A stretch of DNA of 43,495 nucleotides, taken from the NCBI GenBank assembly GCA_003160635.1, contig PMLV01000262.1, positions 1 through 43,495 on the forward strand, read 5' to 3'. Below are positions 7,883 through 16,584 of this stretch, one piece after another. The notes beneath the pieces were generated by a model that saw only the letters and a program-made list of their open reading frames with translations, ran no database searches and was not told the origin of the DNA. Origin of the DNA: Acidimicrobiaceae bacterium. Its GTDB lineage: Bacteria > Actinomycetota > Acidimicrobiia > Acidimicrobiales > RAAP-2. The position numbers were made by a program, and so were the translations under genes. The number at the start of each line of letters is the position of its first letter. Within the stretch, counting starts at the first letter, position 1.

Positions 7883-10047
7883 AACAGGTGGCTCAGAACT
7901 ATCGCTCGGGCGAACTGGCGGTTCTAGACGTGCCCGCTCCCTCGTGCCGTCCCGGCGGTGTCCTCGTGCGCTCGCTCTTCTCCCTCATCTCCACGGGCAC
8001 CGAGATGACCAAGGTCAACGAGGCAAGACTCTCGCTGCTCGGCAAGGCGCGGGCACGGCCCGATCAGGTCCGCAAGGTGCTCGACTCTGTGGCCCAGCAG
8101 GGCCTGCGCAGCACATATTCCAAGGCCATGAATCGGCTCGATTCGTTCACACCTCTCGGCTACTCGCTCGCCGGCATCGTCGTCGAGGTGGGCCACGGCG
8201 CAGAGGAATTCCGGGTGGGCCAGCTGGTCGCCTGCGCGGGCAACGAATACGCGCTGCATGCCGAGGTGAACTGGGTCCCAACCAACCTGTGCGTGCCGGT
8301 CCCGGAACCGGTTTCCCCGCGCGCGGCCGCCTTCGCTACCGTGGGGGCCATAGCTCTGCATGGCGTCCATCGGGCCGAACCTCAACTGGGTGACTCTGCA
8401 TGTGTCATCGGCCTTGGGCTGATCGGCCAGCTCGTCGTTCGCCTCTTGAGTGCGGCGGGCGTCCACGTTGTCGGCTTGGACACCTCGGCCGAGCGCTGCC
8501 GGCTGGCCGAGGCGGGCGGAGCGGCGGCGTGCGACAATCCCGATCCGAAGGGCCTGGACCATATCGAGCACGTGCTTTCAGACCTCACCGGCGGTTTCGG
8601 TGCCGATCACGTGCTGCTTGCGGCTGGTGGTTCATCGAACGGTCCGGTCGAGGCGGCCGTGAGATTGGCGCGCGACCGAGCTCGAGTCGTCGACATCGGG
8701 AAGCTCAACCTCGACCTTCCCTGGAACGCCTACTACGAGAAGGAACTCGACGTCAGGTTCTCTCGGTCGTACGGGCCCGGTCGCTACGACGAAACCTACG
8801 AGTTGGGGGGTGTCGACTACCCAGTTGGGTACGTACGATGGACCGAACGACGCAACCTCGCTTCGTTCCTCGACCTTGTCGGTCGTGGACTGCCGATCGA
8901 GCAGCTGCTCTCCGAGGTGTTCGCCATCACCGAGGCCGAATCCGTATACAGCCAGCTTCGCGAAGGCAGCCTCACGGGCATCGGCTACCTGTTCTCGTAC
9001 CCAGACTCCGAGGCGGCCGTCTCCCCATCCAAGGCACCAACCGTCGCTCACATCGTGACAACTCGCCCTCGATCCGCACCTGGCTCGAACGGCGTGACTC
9101 TCGGCTTTCTCGGTGCAGGCAACTACGCCTCGTCGATGCTTCTCCCCCACCTAAAGGATCGCCGAGACGTGACCCTCGCGAGGGTCGCGACAAGCACCTC
9201 ACTGTCGGCGGCGAACGCCCAGCGCAGGTTCGGGTTTTCGAACGCGTCGACGGATGTCGACGCGGTACTCGACGATGACAGCATCGACGCCGTCTTCATC
9301 GTCACCCGCCACCGCTCCCACGCCGACCTCGTGTGCCGAGCCCTTGAGGCCGGAAAGGCGGTCTTCGTCGAGAAACCGCTCGCGCTCGACGAAGAACAAC
9401 TGTCCCGGGTGATCGAGACCGTGCGCGACACCGCCAACGACCGGATCATGGTCGGCTTTAATCGGCGGTTCGCTCCTCTGCTCACAGACATGCGAGACCG
9501 CTTCGGCGCCGATCAGTCTGGGGCGGTTCTCCGGTACCTCGTGAACGCAGGTCCGCTCGAGGCGAAGAGCTGGTATCGCAACGAGGCCGAGGAAGGTTCA
9601 CGGTTCGTCGGCGAGGGTGGACACTTCATCGACACCGCGAGCTGGTGGCTCGGCGCAGAGCCAATCGAGGTGTCAGCGACCGGGGCGCTCGACAACCACG
9701 ATCTCCACATCGTCTTGCGGTACGACAGCGGGTCCGTAGCCAGCATCGACTACCTGACGCACGGTCACCCAAGATTTCCGAAGGAGACCATTGAGGTATG
9801 CGCGAGCGGGCGCACAGCCCGGCTCGACAACTTCACCCGCGCGACGCTCTGGTCGGGACGCAAGAGCACTTCCAATCGAGCCAGAGGGCGCATCAACAAG
9901 GGTCAGGGCCAGGAGATCGGCGCGTTCATAGATGCCGTTCGTACCGGCGGGCCGATGCCGATCACGTGGCAGTCTCTTGTTACGACCACCAGCGCCACAC
10001 TCGCCGTCGAGCGGAGCCTCGCCGCCGGGAGCGCCCAGAAGGTGTGA
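7879..10047 (+). CDS. Bi-domain oxidoreductase (MDR alcohol dehydrogenase-like + Gfo/Idh/MocA)
   Basis: A 722-residue fusion of two NAD(P)-dependent dehydrogenase folds. Residues 1-380 are a medium-chain dehydrogenase-like half: a catalytic-fold part (TPLGYSLAGIVVEVG) and a Rossmann part with GLGLIGQLVVRLL (about 176) ending in a C-terminal dehydrogenase segment. From about residue 405 a Gfo/Idh/MocA half begins with FLGAGNYASSMLLPHL, carries the hallmark EKPLAL (about 497) and continues with GGHFIDTASWWLG. Such fusions occur in exopolysaccharide and O-antigen loci next to heparinase-like genes, as here, and are thought to act on sugar nucleotides or sugars; the exact reaction is not established. 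The GTG start follows GGAG with a 6-base spacer. The following gene overlaps its stop by 4 bases. Confidence 0.88.
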   Translation: MKQVAQNYRSGELAVLDVPAPSCRPGGVLVRSLFSLISTGTEMTKVNEARLSLLGKARARPDQVRKVLDSVAQQGLRSTYSKAMNRLDSFTPLGYSLAGIVVEVGHGAEEFRVGQLVACAGNEYALHAEVNWVPTNLCVPVPEPVSPRAAAFATVGAIALHGVHRAEPQLGDSACVIGLGLIGQLVVRLLSAAGVHVVGLDTSAERCRLAEAGGAAACDNPDPKGLDHIEHVLSDLTGGFGADHVLLAAGGSSNGPVEAAVRLARDRARVVDIGKLNLDLPWNAYYEKELDVRFSRSYGPGRYDETYELGGVDYPVGYVRWTERRNLASFLDLVGRGLPIEQLLSEVFAITEAESVYSQLREGSLTGIGYLFSYPDSEAAVSPSKAPTVAHIVTTRPRSAPGSNGVTLGFLGAGNYASSMLLPHLKDRRDVTLARVATSTSLSAANAQRRFGFSNASTDVDAVLDDDSIDAVFIVTRHRSHADLVCRALEAGKAVFVEKPLALDEEQLSRVIETVRDTANDRIMVGFNRRFAPLLTDMRDRFGADQSGAVLRYLVNAGPLEAKSWYRNEAEEGSRFVGEGGHFIDTASWWLGAEPIEVSATGALDNHDLHIVLRYDSGSVASIDYLTHGHPRFPKETIEVCASGRTARLDNFTRATLWSGRKSTSNRARGRINKGQGQEIGAFIDAVRTGGPMPITWQSLVTTTSATLAVERSLAAGSAQKV

Positions 10048-12047
10048 GCAGCGCGAGCTGGCAGTGGTACGCACGGCGGCTCAGTCGAATGTCGCCAAGT
10101 GAGGTCGGATGGCGCATCGCCGATCACACCCGCAGGTCGATGTGGAGCCATCGTCGACTCTCTTCGGGGGCCCTGACTCCGCCAATCTCCGAGCCGAGAA
10201 CGGACGGCTGGCATATCGCCCCGGCGGGCAAGCTTTCAGAGCTGGCTCCCGAGGCGACGATCGGGATCCTCCGGGTGGCCGATCAGCTGCTTCTGGGTGA
10301 GTGGGAGCAGCTGGGTGTTTGGCGCTTCGACATGGTCGATCCAGATTGGTCGGCCGATCCGGCAGGAGGCCCGGGGTTTCCGTCCGACACGGACTCCTTC
10401 CGAATCGACTATCGATCGGGCACCTACGGAAATGTGAAACAGGTCTGGGAGCTTTCGCGTCACCACCATGTGACCGTGCTCGCGTGCGCGTGGCGGCTGA
10501 CAGGCGACGACCGTTACGCCGAGTTGGCGGACCGGCACCTGCGATCCTGGTGGAGGGAGAATCGGTTCCTTCGAGGAGTCAACTGGGCGAGCGGTATCGA
10601 GCTCGGTGTCCGACTCATCTCGTGGGTTTGGGCGCGACGCCTGCTCGACGGTTGGTCGGGGGTAGAGCAGCTGTTCGAGAAGAACGATGACGCGATCCAC
10701 CAGGTGTATTGGCACCAGCGCTGGTTGGCTGCATTCCCAAGTCGGGGATCTTCGGCCAACAACCATGTCATTGCGGAACTGGCCGGGCAGCTCGTCGCGA
10801 GCTGCGCGTTCGATTGGTTCGACGAGAGTGCAAGGTGGCGATCCCGGTCACTCGCCGCCTTGTCAGAGGCGCTGGTGAAGAACACGTTTGCGAGTGGGGT
10901 CAACCGGGAGCTCGCCACGGACTACCACGGCTTCGTGGCCGAACTCGGCCTCCTGGCGGTGATCGAAGCTGAAGCTGCCGGATCTTCTGTGCCCGCGGAG
11001 ACCTGGAACCTCCTCTGCCAAATGGTCGACGTCGCGGCCGCTTTCCTCGACGCAGGACTGCGGGCACCCCGCCAGGGGGACAGTGACGACGGCCGGGCAC
11101 TGGTGGTGGCGGATCCGTCCGACAACCGATGGCGGTCCATCCTCGCCATTGGCGCCTCTGTTTTCGGTCCACTCTCGTGGTGGCCACCCATCGGAGACGA
11201 CCTCACCGGCGCCATCGTGTCCGGCCTCGTCGGTCACCCGGTGACCGTGGAGGGGAGGCCCCGGCGGCGGCCGCAGCACTTCCCCGACGCAGGCATCGCG
11301 ATCCTCAGGAGCGATCTCCTCCCGGATGGGCACGAGACCGACCAAATCTGGTGTCGCTGCGACGGCGGTCCACATGGGTTCGGATCCCTCGCCGCGCATG
11401 GGCACGCTGATGCGCTCTCGATCGAAGTCCGCATCGGCGGCGTCGACCTCCTGGCCGATCCCGGCACCTACTGCTACCACGAGGAGCCCGAATGGCGGCA
11501 CTACTTCCGTTCGACCCGTTCCCATAACACCGTGAGTCTCGACTATCAGGATCAATCGGCCTCAGGTGGTCCCTTCATGTGGAGTCGGCACGCCCAGACC
11601 CGCGTCCTCGAGTTCGCGAACATCGGATCCCATCAGCGCTGGTCGGCTGAGCACGACGGGTATCGGAGGTTGGACTCATCGGCCCGGCACCGACGGACAG
11701 TGACCCTCGACGCCCAAACCGGCCAGATCGAGATCCTCGACCAGATCGAGGCATCGGGCACCCACCGGCTCAACGCGACCTTCCAACTTGGACCGACGAT
11801 CCACGTCCACCTTGTCGACCAGGTGGCGGCGCTCGAATGGCCGACTCCAGCCGGCCTGGTCGCACACGCCGATCTGCTCCTGCCGGCTGATCTCAGCTGG
11901 ACGCTGCATCGAGGCGAGGAAGATCCGATAGTGGGCTGGTACTCACCGAGTTTTGGAACCAAGGTACCGGCTTATGCGCTGGTGGGAACGGGCATCGTTG
12001 GAGCCGTCGAGCTGCAGACCCGCTTGACCTTCGGACACTCGAGCTGA
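10044..12047 (+). CDS. Heparinase II/III-like (alginate lyase family) protein
   Basis: Proteins of this family have an alpha/alpha-toroid domain followed by a beta-sandwich, and known members cleave uronate-containing polysaccharides by beta-elimination. The 667-residue product shows the toroid region with SSANNHVIAELAGQL (about 235) and YHGFVAELG, then the conserved active-site region AAHGHADALSIEV (about 450) followed by GVDLLADPGTYCYH and RSTRSHNTVSLD. No signal peptide is visible with the chosen start, so location is uncertain. The GTG start overlaps the stop of the bi-domain oxidoreductase (GTGA); an in-frame ATG lies 13 codons further in. Genes of this family sit in many polysaccharide loci without a proven role; editing or degradation of a uronic-acid polymer is a reasonable guess with an AlgD-like enzyme in the same operon. 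Confidence 0.85.
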   Translation: MSSASWQWYARRLSRMSPSEVGWRIADHTRRSMWSHRRLSSGALTPPISEPRTDGWHIAPAGKLSELAPEATIGILRVADQLLLGEWEQLGVWRFDMVDPDWSADPAGGPGFPSDTDSFRIDYRSGTYGNVKQVWELSRHHHVTVLACAWRLTGDDRYAELADRHLRSWWRENRFLRGVNWASGIELGVRLISWVWARRLLDGWSGVEQLFEKNDDAIHQVYWHQRWLAAFPSRGSSANNHVIAELAGQLVASCAFDWFDESARWRSRSLAALSEALVKNTFASGVNRELATDYHGFVAELGLLAVIEAEAAGSSVPAETWNLLCQMVDVAAAFLDAGLRAPRQGDSDDGRALVVADPSDNRWRSILAIGASVFGPLSWWPPIGDDLTGAIVSGLVGHPVTVEGRPRRRPQHFPDAGIAILRSDLLPDGHETDQIWCRCDGGPHGFGSLAAHGHADALSIEVRIGGVDLLADPGTYCYHEEPEWRHYFRSTRSHNTVSLDYQDQSASGGPFMWSRHAQTRVLEFANIGSHQRWSAEHDGYRRLDSSARHRRTVTLDAQTGQIEILDQIEASGTHRLNATFQLGPTIHVHLVDQVAALEWPTPAGLVAHADLLLPADLSWTLHRGEEDPIVGWYSPSFGTKVPAYALVGTGIVGAVELQTRLTFGHSS

Positions 12048-12058
12048 CCACAGCTCCC

Positions 12059-12092
12059 CCGACGATGGGCGGCTCTATTCGCTCATCGTCGG
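12059..12092. terminator. Putative bidirectional terminator hairpin
   Basis: A perfect 9-bp stem (CCGACGATG / CATCGTCGG) with a 16-base loop lies exactly where two convergent genes meet, 12 bases past the stop of the plus-strand gene and spanning the stop of the minus-strand one. There is no clear U-tract, so the role is inferred from position and symmetry. Confidence 0.5.
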
Positions 12093-13364
12093 CGATGACC
12101 GGATCTCTGCTCTTCCCAAAGTTCGGCTTGAGACGACGACCGACGGCATGAGCAACGACATAGTCAGCGTGAGGTCGAGAAGGTACGGCGACGGGCCGCC
12201 AAGTCCCGTCTCCGTGTAGGAGGCGATCAGGCAGTAGACGACGAGGAAGAGTGCCATGGCTCGGGCCGGGCCGCGGGGTGCCAGAAGGGCGATGAGCAGG
12301 AGGAGTAGGAGCGCCACGGCCACGATGGCGTCACCAACCAAGCCTTGGTCGAGGTAGACCGACAACCAACTCGAGTCGATCGGCAGACCGTTGAATGAGT
12401 CGTTCGACATGCCGTACCCGAAGAGGGTGTTGACCTCGCTCCGAGGCTGATGGACCAGGGCCGTCCAAACCGCCGTACGTCCGGTCAAGTTGCCGAGCTC
12501 ATGTGCGCTCTCGCCGCGGGTGAACCACCGGCTGACGAACGGAGCGAAGCTCAGCGCCACCAACAACGCAACCAGCAGCGTCACGATGAACGCCTTTCGG
12601 ACGCGCTTGCGGCTGAAGAACAGACTGAGACCGGCAACGAGGATGCCCACCATCAGGCCGATCAGGGCGGTGCGAGTGTGTGTCAGGAGAAGCACGCCCA
12701 CCCCGGCAGAAGCAGTGACCATCGCGCTCCGGGGGCTCAGGAGGCCCGAGAACCACATGACAACGGTGAGCCCCGTGAAGACCGCCGCGTAGTGCGCGAC
12801 CTGAGTCGGGGTGATCGCCCACAGGTCGCCTCCCAACCGCCCGCCCCCGGCCTGCGCGAAGGCCTTCCCCGGCGCGACCACCATTCCGATCAGGACCGAG
12901 CCGAGCACGATCATGAGCGCGCGCCTATGGACGCTCGCGAACAGCAGGTCGCGTCGACCCCACCATGGCGTGAGGAGCCAAAGGATCAGGATGAAAACGA
13001 CCATGCGTCCCGCGCGCACGATTGAGCCCACCCCGAAATACCCGTGCACGCTCATCACCACGGAAAGGCCGCAAAGAACGCTGAACAGAAGAAGGAAGCC
13101 ATTGGGCCGGACGACCAGGCGTCGGTTGAGCATCAGTGTCAGAGCCAACGCCAGGACCAGGGCACCTTGGGTCAGAACCTTTCCCGCAGCAGAAGGGATC
13201 GGAAGGAGGACCGGCGCGGGCGTGTACGTGAGGACGTTGACGAACAGCAGCCCCCAGATCCAGCCCAGCCGGCGACGGATCGTGCGGTCGAGCGGAGTCG
13301 ACGACGTGGCCCTCGCGATGACCGGCGACGCGGTCCGCAAGCGCAGCGCTGTCGGCACGGTCAC
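12075..13364 (-). CDS. O-antigen ligase/polymerase-like membrane protein (Wzy-type)
   Basis: A 429-residue integral membrane protein with about ten hydrophobic segments, for example GLLFVNVLTYTPAPVLLPI, GALVLALALTL, LLLFSVLCGLSVVM and MVVFILILWLLTPW. A longer soluble loop (VSRWFTRGESAHELGNLTGRTAVW ... LFGYGMSNDSF) holds the Arg-rich and GYG features common to the Wzy/WaaL superfamily. Such proteins join lipid-linked repeat units, or the finished chain, on the outer face of the cytoplasmic membrane. The GTG start overlaps the stop of the Wzz-like gene upstream (GTGA); a longer frame exists only inside that gene. Its place directly downstream of two Wzz-like genes supports a polymerase role over a ligase role. 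Sequence divergence in this superfamily prevents a firmer call. Confidence 0.8.
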   Translation of the reverse strand: MTVPTALRLRTASPVIARATSSTPLDRTIRRRLGWIWGLLFVNVLTYTPAPVLLPIPSAAGKVLTQGALVLALALTLMLNRRLVVRPNGFLLLFSVLCGLSVVMSVHGYFGVGSIVRAGRMVVFILILWLLTPWWGRRDLLFASVHRRALMIVLGSVLIGMVVAPGKAFAQAGGGRLGGDLWAITPTQVAHYAAVFTGLTVVMWFSGLLSPRSAMVTASAGVGVLLLTHTRTALIGLMVGILVAGLSLFFSRKRVRKAFIVTLLVALLVALSFAPFVSRWFTRGESAHELGNLTGRTAVWTALVHQPRSEVNTLFGYGMSNDSFNGLPIDSSWLSVYLDQGLVGDAIVAVALLLLLLIALLAPRGPARAMALFLVVYCLIASYTETGLGGPSPYLLDLTLTMSLLMPSVVVSSRTLGRAEIRSSPTMSE

Positions 13365-14965
13365 TTCCAAGCCGGAGGCTGGGTAGCCGTGCCTGCTAAC
13401 GGACGAGCTCTCCACGGATCGCCGACATCGGCCAGCCCCACGCTCTCGTCGTTCTGATCGGCGTCGAGGAGGATGGACGAGACCACGGCGACACCTGAGG
13501 CTCGAAGAAGTTCCGCCGTCCCACTGATCCGCTGGGGGCTCGAGCGGCCGGCTGTAACGGTCAGGATGGCTCGGTCCCAGTTCCGCAAATGCCATGCGCC
13601 CCGAGCAACGTCGACCGTGGCGAGAGCCAGCACAACGTGCGACCGCTGCCAGCGCTCGGCGCTCAGTTCCCAGGCCGCCCGGTCATCCTCGGGGCCTAGA
13701 TCGCGGGGCGGCACGAAGAGGGTTACCGCCGCATTCCTTGCCAACTCGACGCGCTGAACCGGCTTGCCCTTTTGCTTGAGCAGGGGCTCGAAGACGTGCT
13801 CAGCAGTGAGGTCGACCAGCACGACCTTCTTGTTGGCCGCGACAAGCTTTACGGCGGTCGCGGCCAACGCGACCGCCGGGAGGTGAACGTCGTCGACGGC
13901 CACAGTGAGCAAACCACGCTGCGATCCATCACCAATCTGGCTGACCAGATAGCGCACGACCGGACGCAACTCCGGATAGGGATCCGCAATCAGCTCGCCG
14001 AGCTGTGGGGATCGCCTTCGGCCGAGCGTGTCGGAGTTCGACCGAGGATGCCGAATGGGTCCGGCACTTACTTCAACCGATGCACCAGTGAGTGTGGCGA
14101 CGTCCTCGCGCCTGCGGACCCTGTCCGACACAAGAGCTGAAAGTACGACGATCCCGGCCCCGATGACCAAGCCAACACCAAGGCCGGTGAGGCTGTCGAC
14201 GACAAAGAGCTTTACCGTCGAGTGGTAGACGGAAGTTCCTGAGGTGAGTATCCGGGTCGCCTGCACGATTGACACGGTGGCGAGCTGATCCCCCTGCACA
14301 GTCTGCTGGAGATTCGCGATCTCGGTATTGTCCTGGGAGCGCTGCTGGACGAGTTGGGTCAGTTGGTCTGATCCGGTGTTGGGGCTGTTGATCGAGTTGG
14401 TCAGACCATTGACCTGGGACTGGAGCGTTGCGGTCTGTTTGTTCAATCCCTTGACGATCGCATCGTCCTGCGCGTTGTACTGGAGCACACGGAACGCGAG
14501 ATAGGCGGTGGTTACGGCGTTCACCCGACGAACCGCCTCGGCGTACGACGGACCGTGCATGGTGACGACCATTACATTGTCGCTGATCGATTTCCCGGGC
14601 GCCTTTCCGAGGAACTTGGCGGGGTCGAGCGATGGCTCGCGTAAGAGCTTGATGGCGCGGTGCGCGACCGCGGTGTTGTTCAGGAGCGCAAGGTCATTGC
14701 CCATTCCGACGGCATCGTCAGTTCCGGGCGCGTGCGCCAGATAGAGCGTCGAATAGGCCGTGTAGCTCCGCGGAACCACCACGTGGAAAGCGGTACCGAA
14801 AACGAGTCCGATCAAGGCGGCGGCGATCCACACCCTCTTCCGTCGGCGCAATGCGGCAGCAAGGTATCTGAAGCTGACCAACTTTCCCGACAAGACCTGG
14901 GTTTGATAGTTGTCCCGTTCGATCTCGGGGAGAGTGTCGATCGTCTGGTCCAGCTCTAGCGTCAT
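13361..14965 (-). CDS. Wzz-like chain-length protein with degenerate nucleotide-binding domain (copy 1)
   Basis: Polysaccharide co-polymerases of this family set chain length at the membrane. The 534-residue product has a cytoplasmic N-terminus, a first membrane helix (VWIAAALIGLVFGTAFHVVV), an extracytoplasmic region with a Gln-rich coiled-coil stretch (LNKQTATLQSQVNGLTNSI), and a second helix (GLGVGLVIGAGIVVLSALV). A C-terminal alpha/beta domain follows that resembles the BY-kinase fold. In that domain the place of Walker A reads LLTVAVDDVHLPAVALA, without GxxxxGK[ST], and there is no tyrosine-rich tail. It is therefore unlikely to bind ATP in the normal way. It starts 4 bases after the stop of the second Wzz-like gene and its stop overlaps the Wzy-type gene, so the three form one unit. 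Confidence 0.8.
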   Translation of the reverse strand: MTLELDQTIDTLPEIERDNYQTQVLSGKLVSFRYLAAALRRRKRVWIAAALIGLVFGTAFHVVVPRSYTAYSTLYLAHAPGTDDAVGMGNDLALLNNTAVAHRAIKLLREPSLDPAKFLGKAPGKSISDNVMVVTMHGPSYAEAVRRVNAVTTAYLAFRVLQYNAQDDAIVKGLNKQTATLQSQVNGLTNSINSPNTGSDQLTQLVQQRSQDNTEIANLQQTVQGDQLATVSIVQATRILTSGTSVYHSTVKLFVVDSLTGLGVGLVIGAGIVVLSALVSDRVRRREDVATLTGASVEVSAGPIRHPRSNSDTLGRRRSPQLGELIADPYPELRPVVRYLVSQIGDGSQRGLLTVAVDDVHLPAVALAATAVKLVAANKKVVLVDLTAEHVFEPLLKQKGKPVQRVELARNAAVTLFVPPRDLGPEDDRAAWELSAERWQRSHVVLALATVDVARGAWHLRNWDRAILTVTAGRSSPQRISGTAELLRASGVAVVSSILLDADQNDESVGLADVGDPWRARPLAGTATQPPAWK

Positions 14966-14969
14966 GGCG

Positions 14970-16469
14970 TCAAGCCCATCCCGCTCGGGCCGGCGCGCGG
15001 TAGGCGGCGAGTGCCAAAGGCGATGGGGCCTCGGGGAGACGCCCCGTGGTCGGGTCGTCTGGCTCGGGGTTGGTCACCACGATGCCGGCGATCGGCTGAT
15101 CGCAGTCGGCTGCCGAGATCGCCACGCGTGCCAACTCCTCGACAGTGGCGAATCCCGCCGAGACCGCCAGCACCGTCACGCCCCCCCGGGCCACCAGGAC
15201 CTCGGGCCGTACGGGATCGACCACCATGGAAACGACCGTCAAACCGACTGGATGCACGCCACCTTGCAAGTCCAGGTCGGGTCGCAGTTGGCGCCCCGAC
15301 ATGGCGATCCGCTCCATGGCGACCCGGAGATCGACTGCCTTGGGGTCTTTACCCGTCACGTTCAGCGACACCGGCACGCCAAGGGCGGCGGCGCAAAGGG
15401 CGATCTGCGGCGCGGCCATCAAGCTGTCTGCGTCCCCGCCCAACGCGAGCACAACCAGGGTGCCAGGGGCGCCCTCTTGAATCTCAAGGTCGCGAAGGGT
15501 TTTGCGGATTCGCCACCGGTCGTTCGAACTTGGCTGATACGTCTCGAAGAATTCAATCCACTCGGCGGTCTTCGCTTTGCGAGTCGTGCCGAGGGACAGC
15601 ACCACCGGGATGCCGACTGCCTCGGCAATCTGATCCCGCCGGCGGAGCCGGCGATCACCCCGGAACAAGAAGACGATGAGCATCGAACCCACGGCGAGGC
15701 CGATGAGGCCCCCGAGGACGACCGTCAGGATCGAGCCCAGGAGCGAGGCTTGGGTGGCGGTCGTCGCCTTCTGAATGACCTCTGTCCCAGCATTGGCAGC
15801 GCTCGTACCGAGTTGCGCCACGGCGATCTCGCTGTTGATGCTGTCCACCTGCAGGGTTGACTGCGACTGTTGCGCGGTCAGCGACCCCAGCAGCGTGGTG
15901 TCCGCTTGCCCGGCCGACGAGGACGCGCCGACCGCTGCGATCCGACCGTTCAGGGCAGTGATCTCACCGTTGACATCGTTGACCTGCTTTGTCAACTGAG
16001 CCGCTTCGGCCTGAAGCGCAACCAGACCGCTCGCGTTGGTGGCTGCACCGTTCGTGGTCACGAACTTGACCAGGTGGGTGGCAACCGAGTTAGCGAAGTC
16101 CTCGGCCTCGGCGGGAGTATTCGCCAGAGCAGTGATCTGGAGCACGTTTGTCGCCGTGCCTGAGGCATGGATGCGTTGGCGCAGAGTGACCAAGGAAAGT
16201 GAGGGGTCGATCCGAGCGCCGACTGGACTGAGAACGGCCGCGCTGGTCGCAATCTGGCTATCGGTGCTCATGTCGTCTCCGACTGACTGCCCGTTGGTTC
16301 CGGACGATCCCGGAAGGAGGACGAGCGCCGCGGAGCTGTACAGCGGCGGCCGGAGGAAGACGAAGGCGACCGAACCAACCAAAGCAACAACGACGAAGAT
16401 CGAGGCCAGGACGCGGTGACGCCACACGAGGTGCAGCACCCTCTTGACGTCAAGCAACTGCTCGTTCAC
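14970..16469 (-). CDS. Wzz-like chain-length protein with degenerate nucleotide-binding domain (copy 2)
   Basis: Same plan as its downstream neighbour: N-terminal helix (LASIFVVVALVGSVAFVFL), extracytoplasmic domain with heptad-like stretches (LQAEAAQLTKQVNDVNGEI), second helix (SLLGSILTVVLGGLIGLAVGSMLIVFLF) and a cytoplasmic alpha/beta domain. In that domain the expected Walker A position reads LVVLALGGDADSLMAAP, again with no GK[ST]. The 499-residue length suits a Wzz/Wzc hybrid without kinase activity. The GTG start follows GAGAGG. Two different kinase-less copies in tandem suggest a hetero-oligomeric chain-length complex, possibly controlled by the true autokinase encoded near 40 kb; that link is inference. 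Confidence 0.8.
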   Translation of the reverse strand: MNEQLLDVKRVLHLVWRHRVLASIFVVVALVGSVAFVFLRPPLYSSAALVLLPGSSGTNGQSVGDDMSTDSQIATSAAVLSPVGARIDPSLSLVTLRQRIHASGTATNVLQITALANTPAEAEDFANSVATHLVKFVTTNGAATNASGLVALQAEAAQLTKQVNDVNGEITALNGRIAAVGASSSAGQADTTLLGSLTAQQSQSTLQVDSINSEIAVAQLGTSAANAGTEVIQKATTATQASLLGSILTVVLGGLIGLAVGSMLIVFLFRGDRRLRRRDQIAEAVGIPVVLSLGTTRKAKTAEWIEFFETYQPSSNDRWRIRKTLRDLEIQEGAPGTLVVLALGGDADSLMAAPQIALCAAALGVPVSLNVTGKDPKAVDLRVAMERIAMSGRQLRPDLDLQGGVHPVGLTVVSMVVDPVRPEVLVARGGVTVLAVSAGFATVEELARVAISAADCDQPIAGIVVTNPEPDDPTTGRLPEAPSPLALAAYRAPARAGWA

Positions 16470-16584
16470 TTCGTCCTCTCTGGATGCCTAGGCGGCATTG
16501 TCTCCCTGGATACTGAGGAACGAGCGCTGACCTTGATACATCAGTTCGGGGGGCATTTCCGGTGGACCCGGCTGGGTCTGAGCA

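Noticed and set aside
12450-13457. Plus-strand frames opposite the Wzy-type gene
   Set aside because: Charged, repeat-poor products without motifs; the minus strand encodes regular membrane helices.
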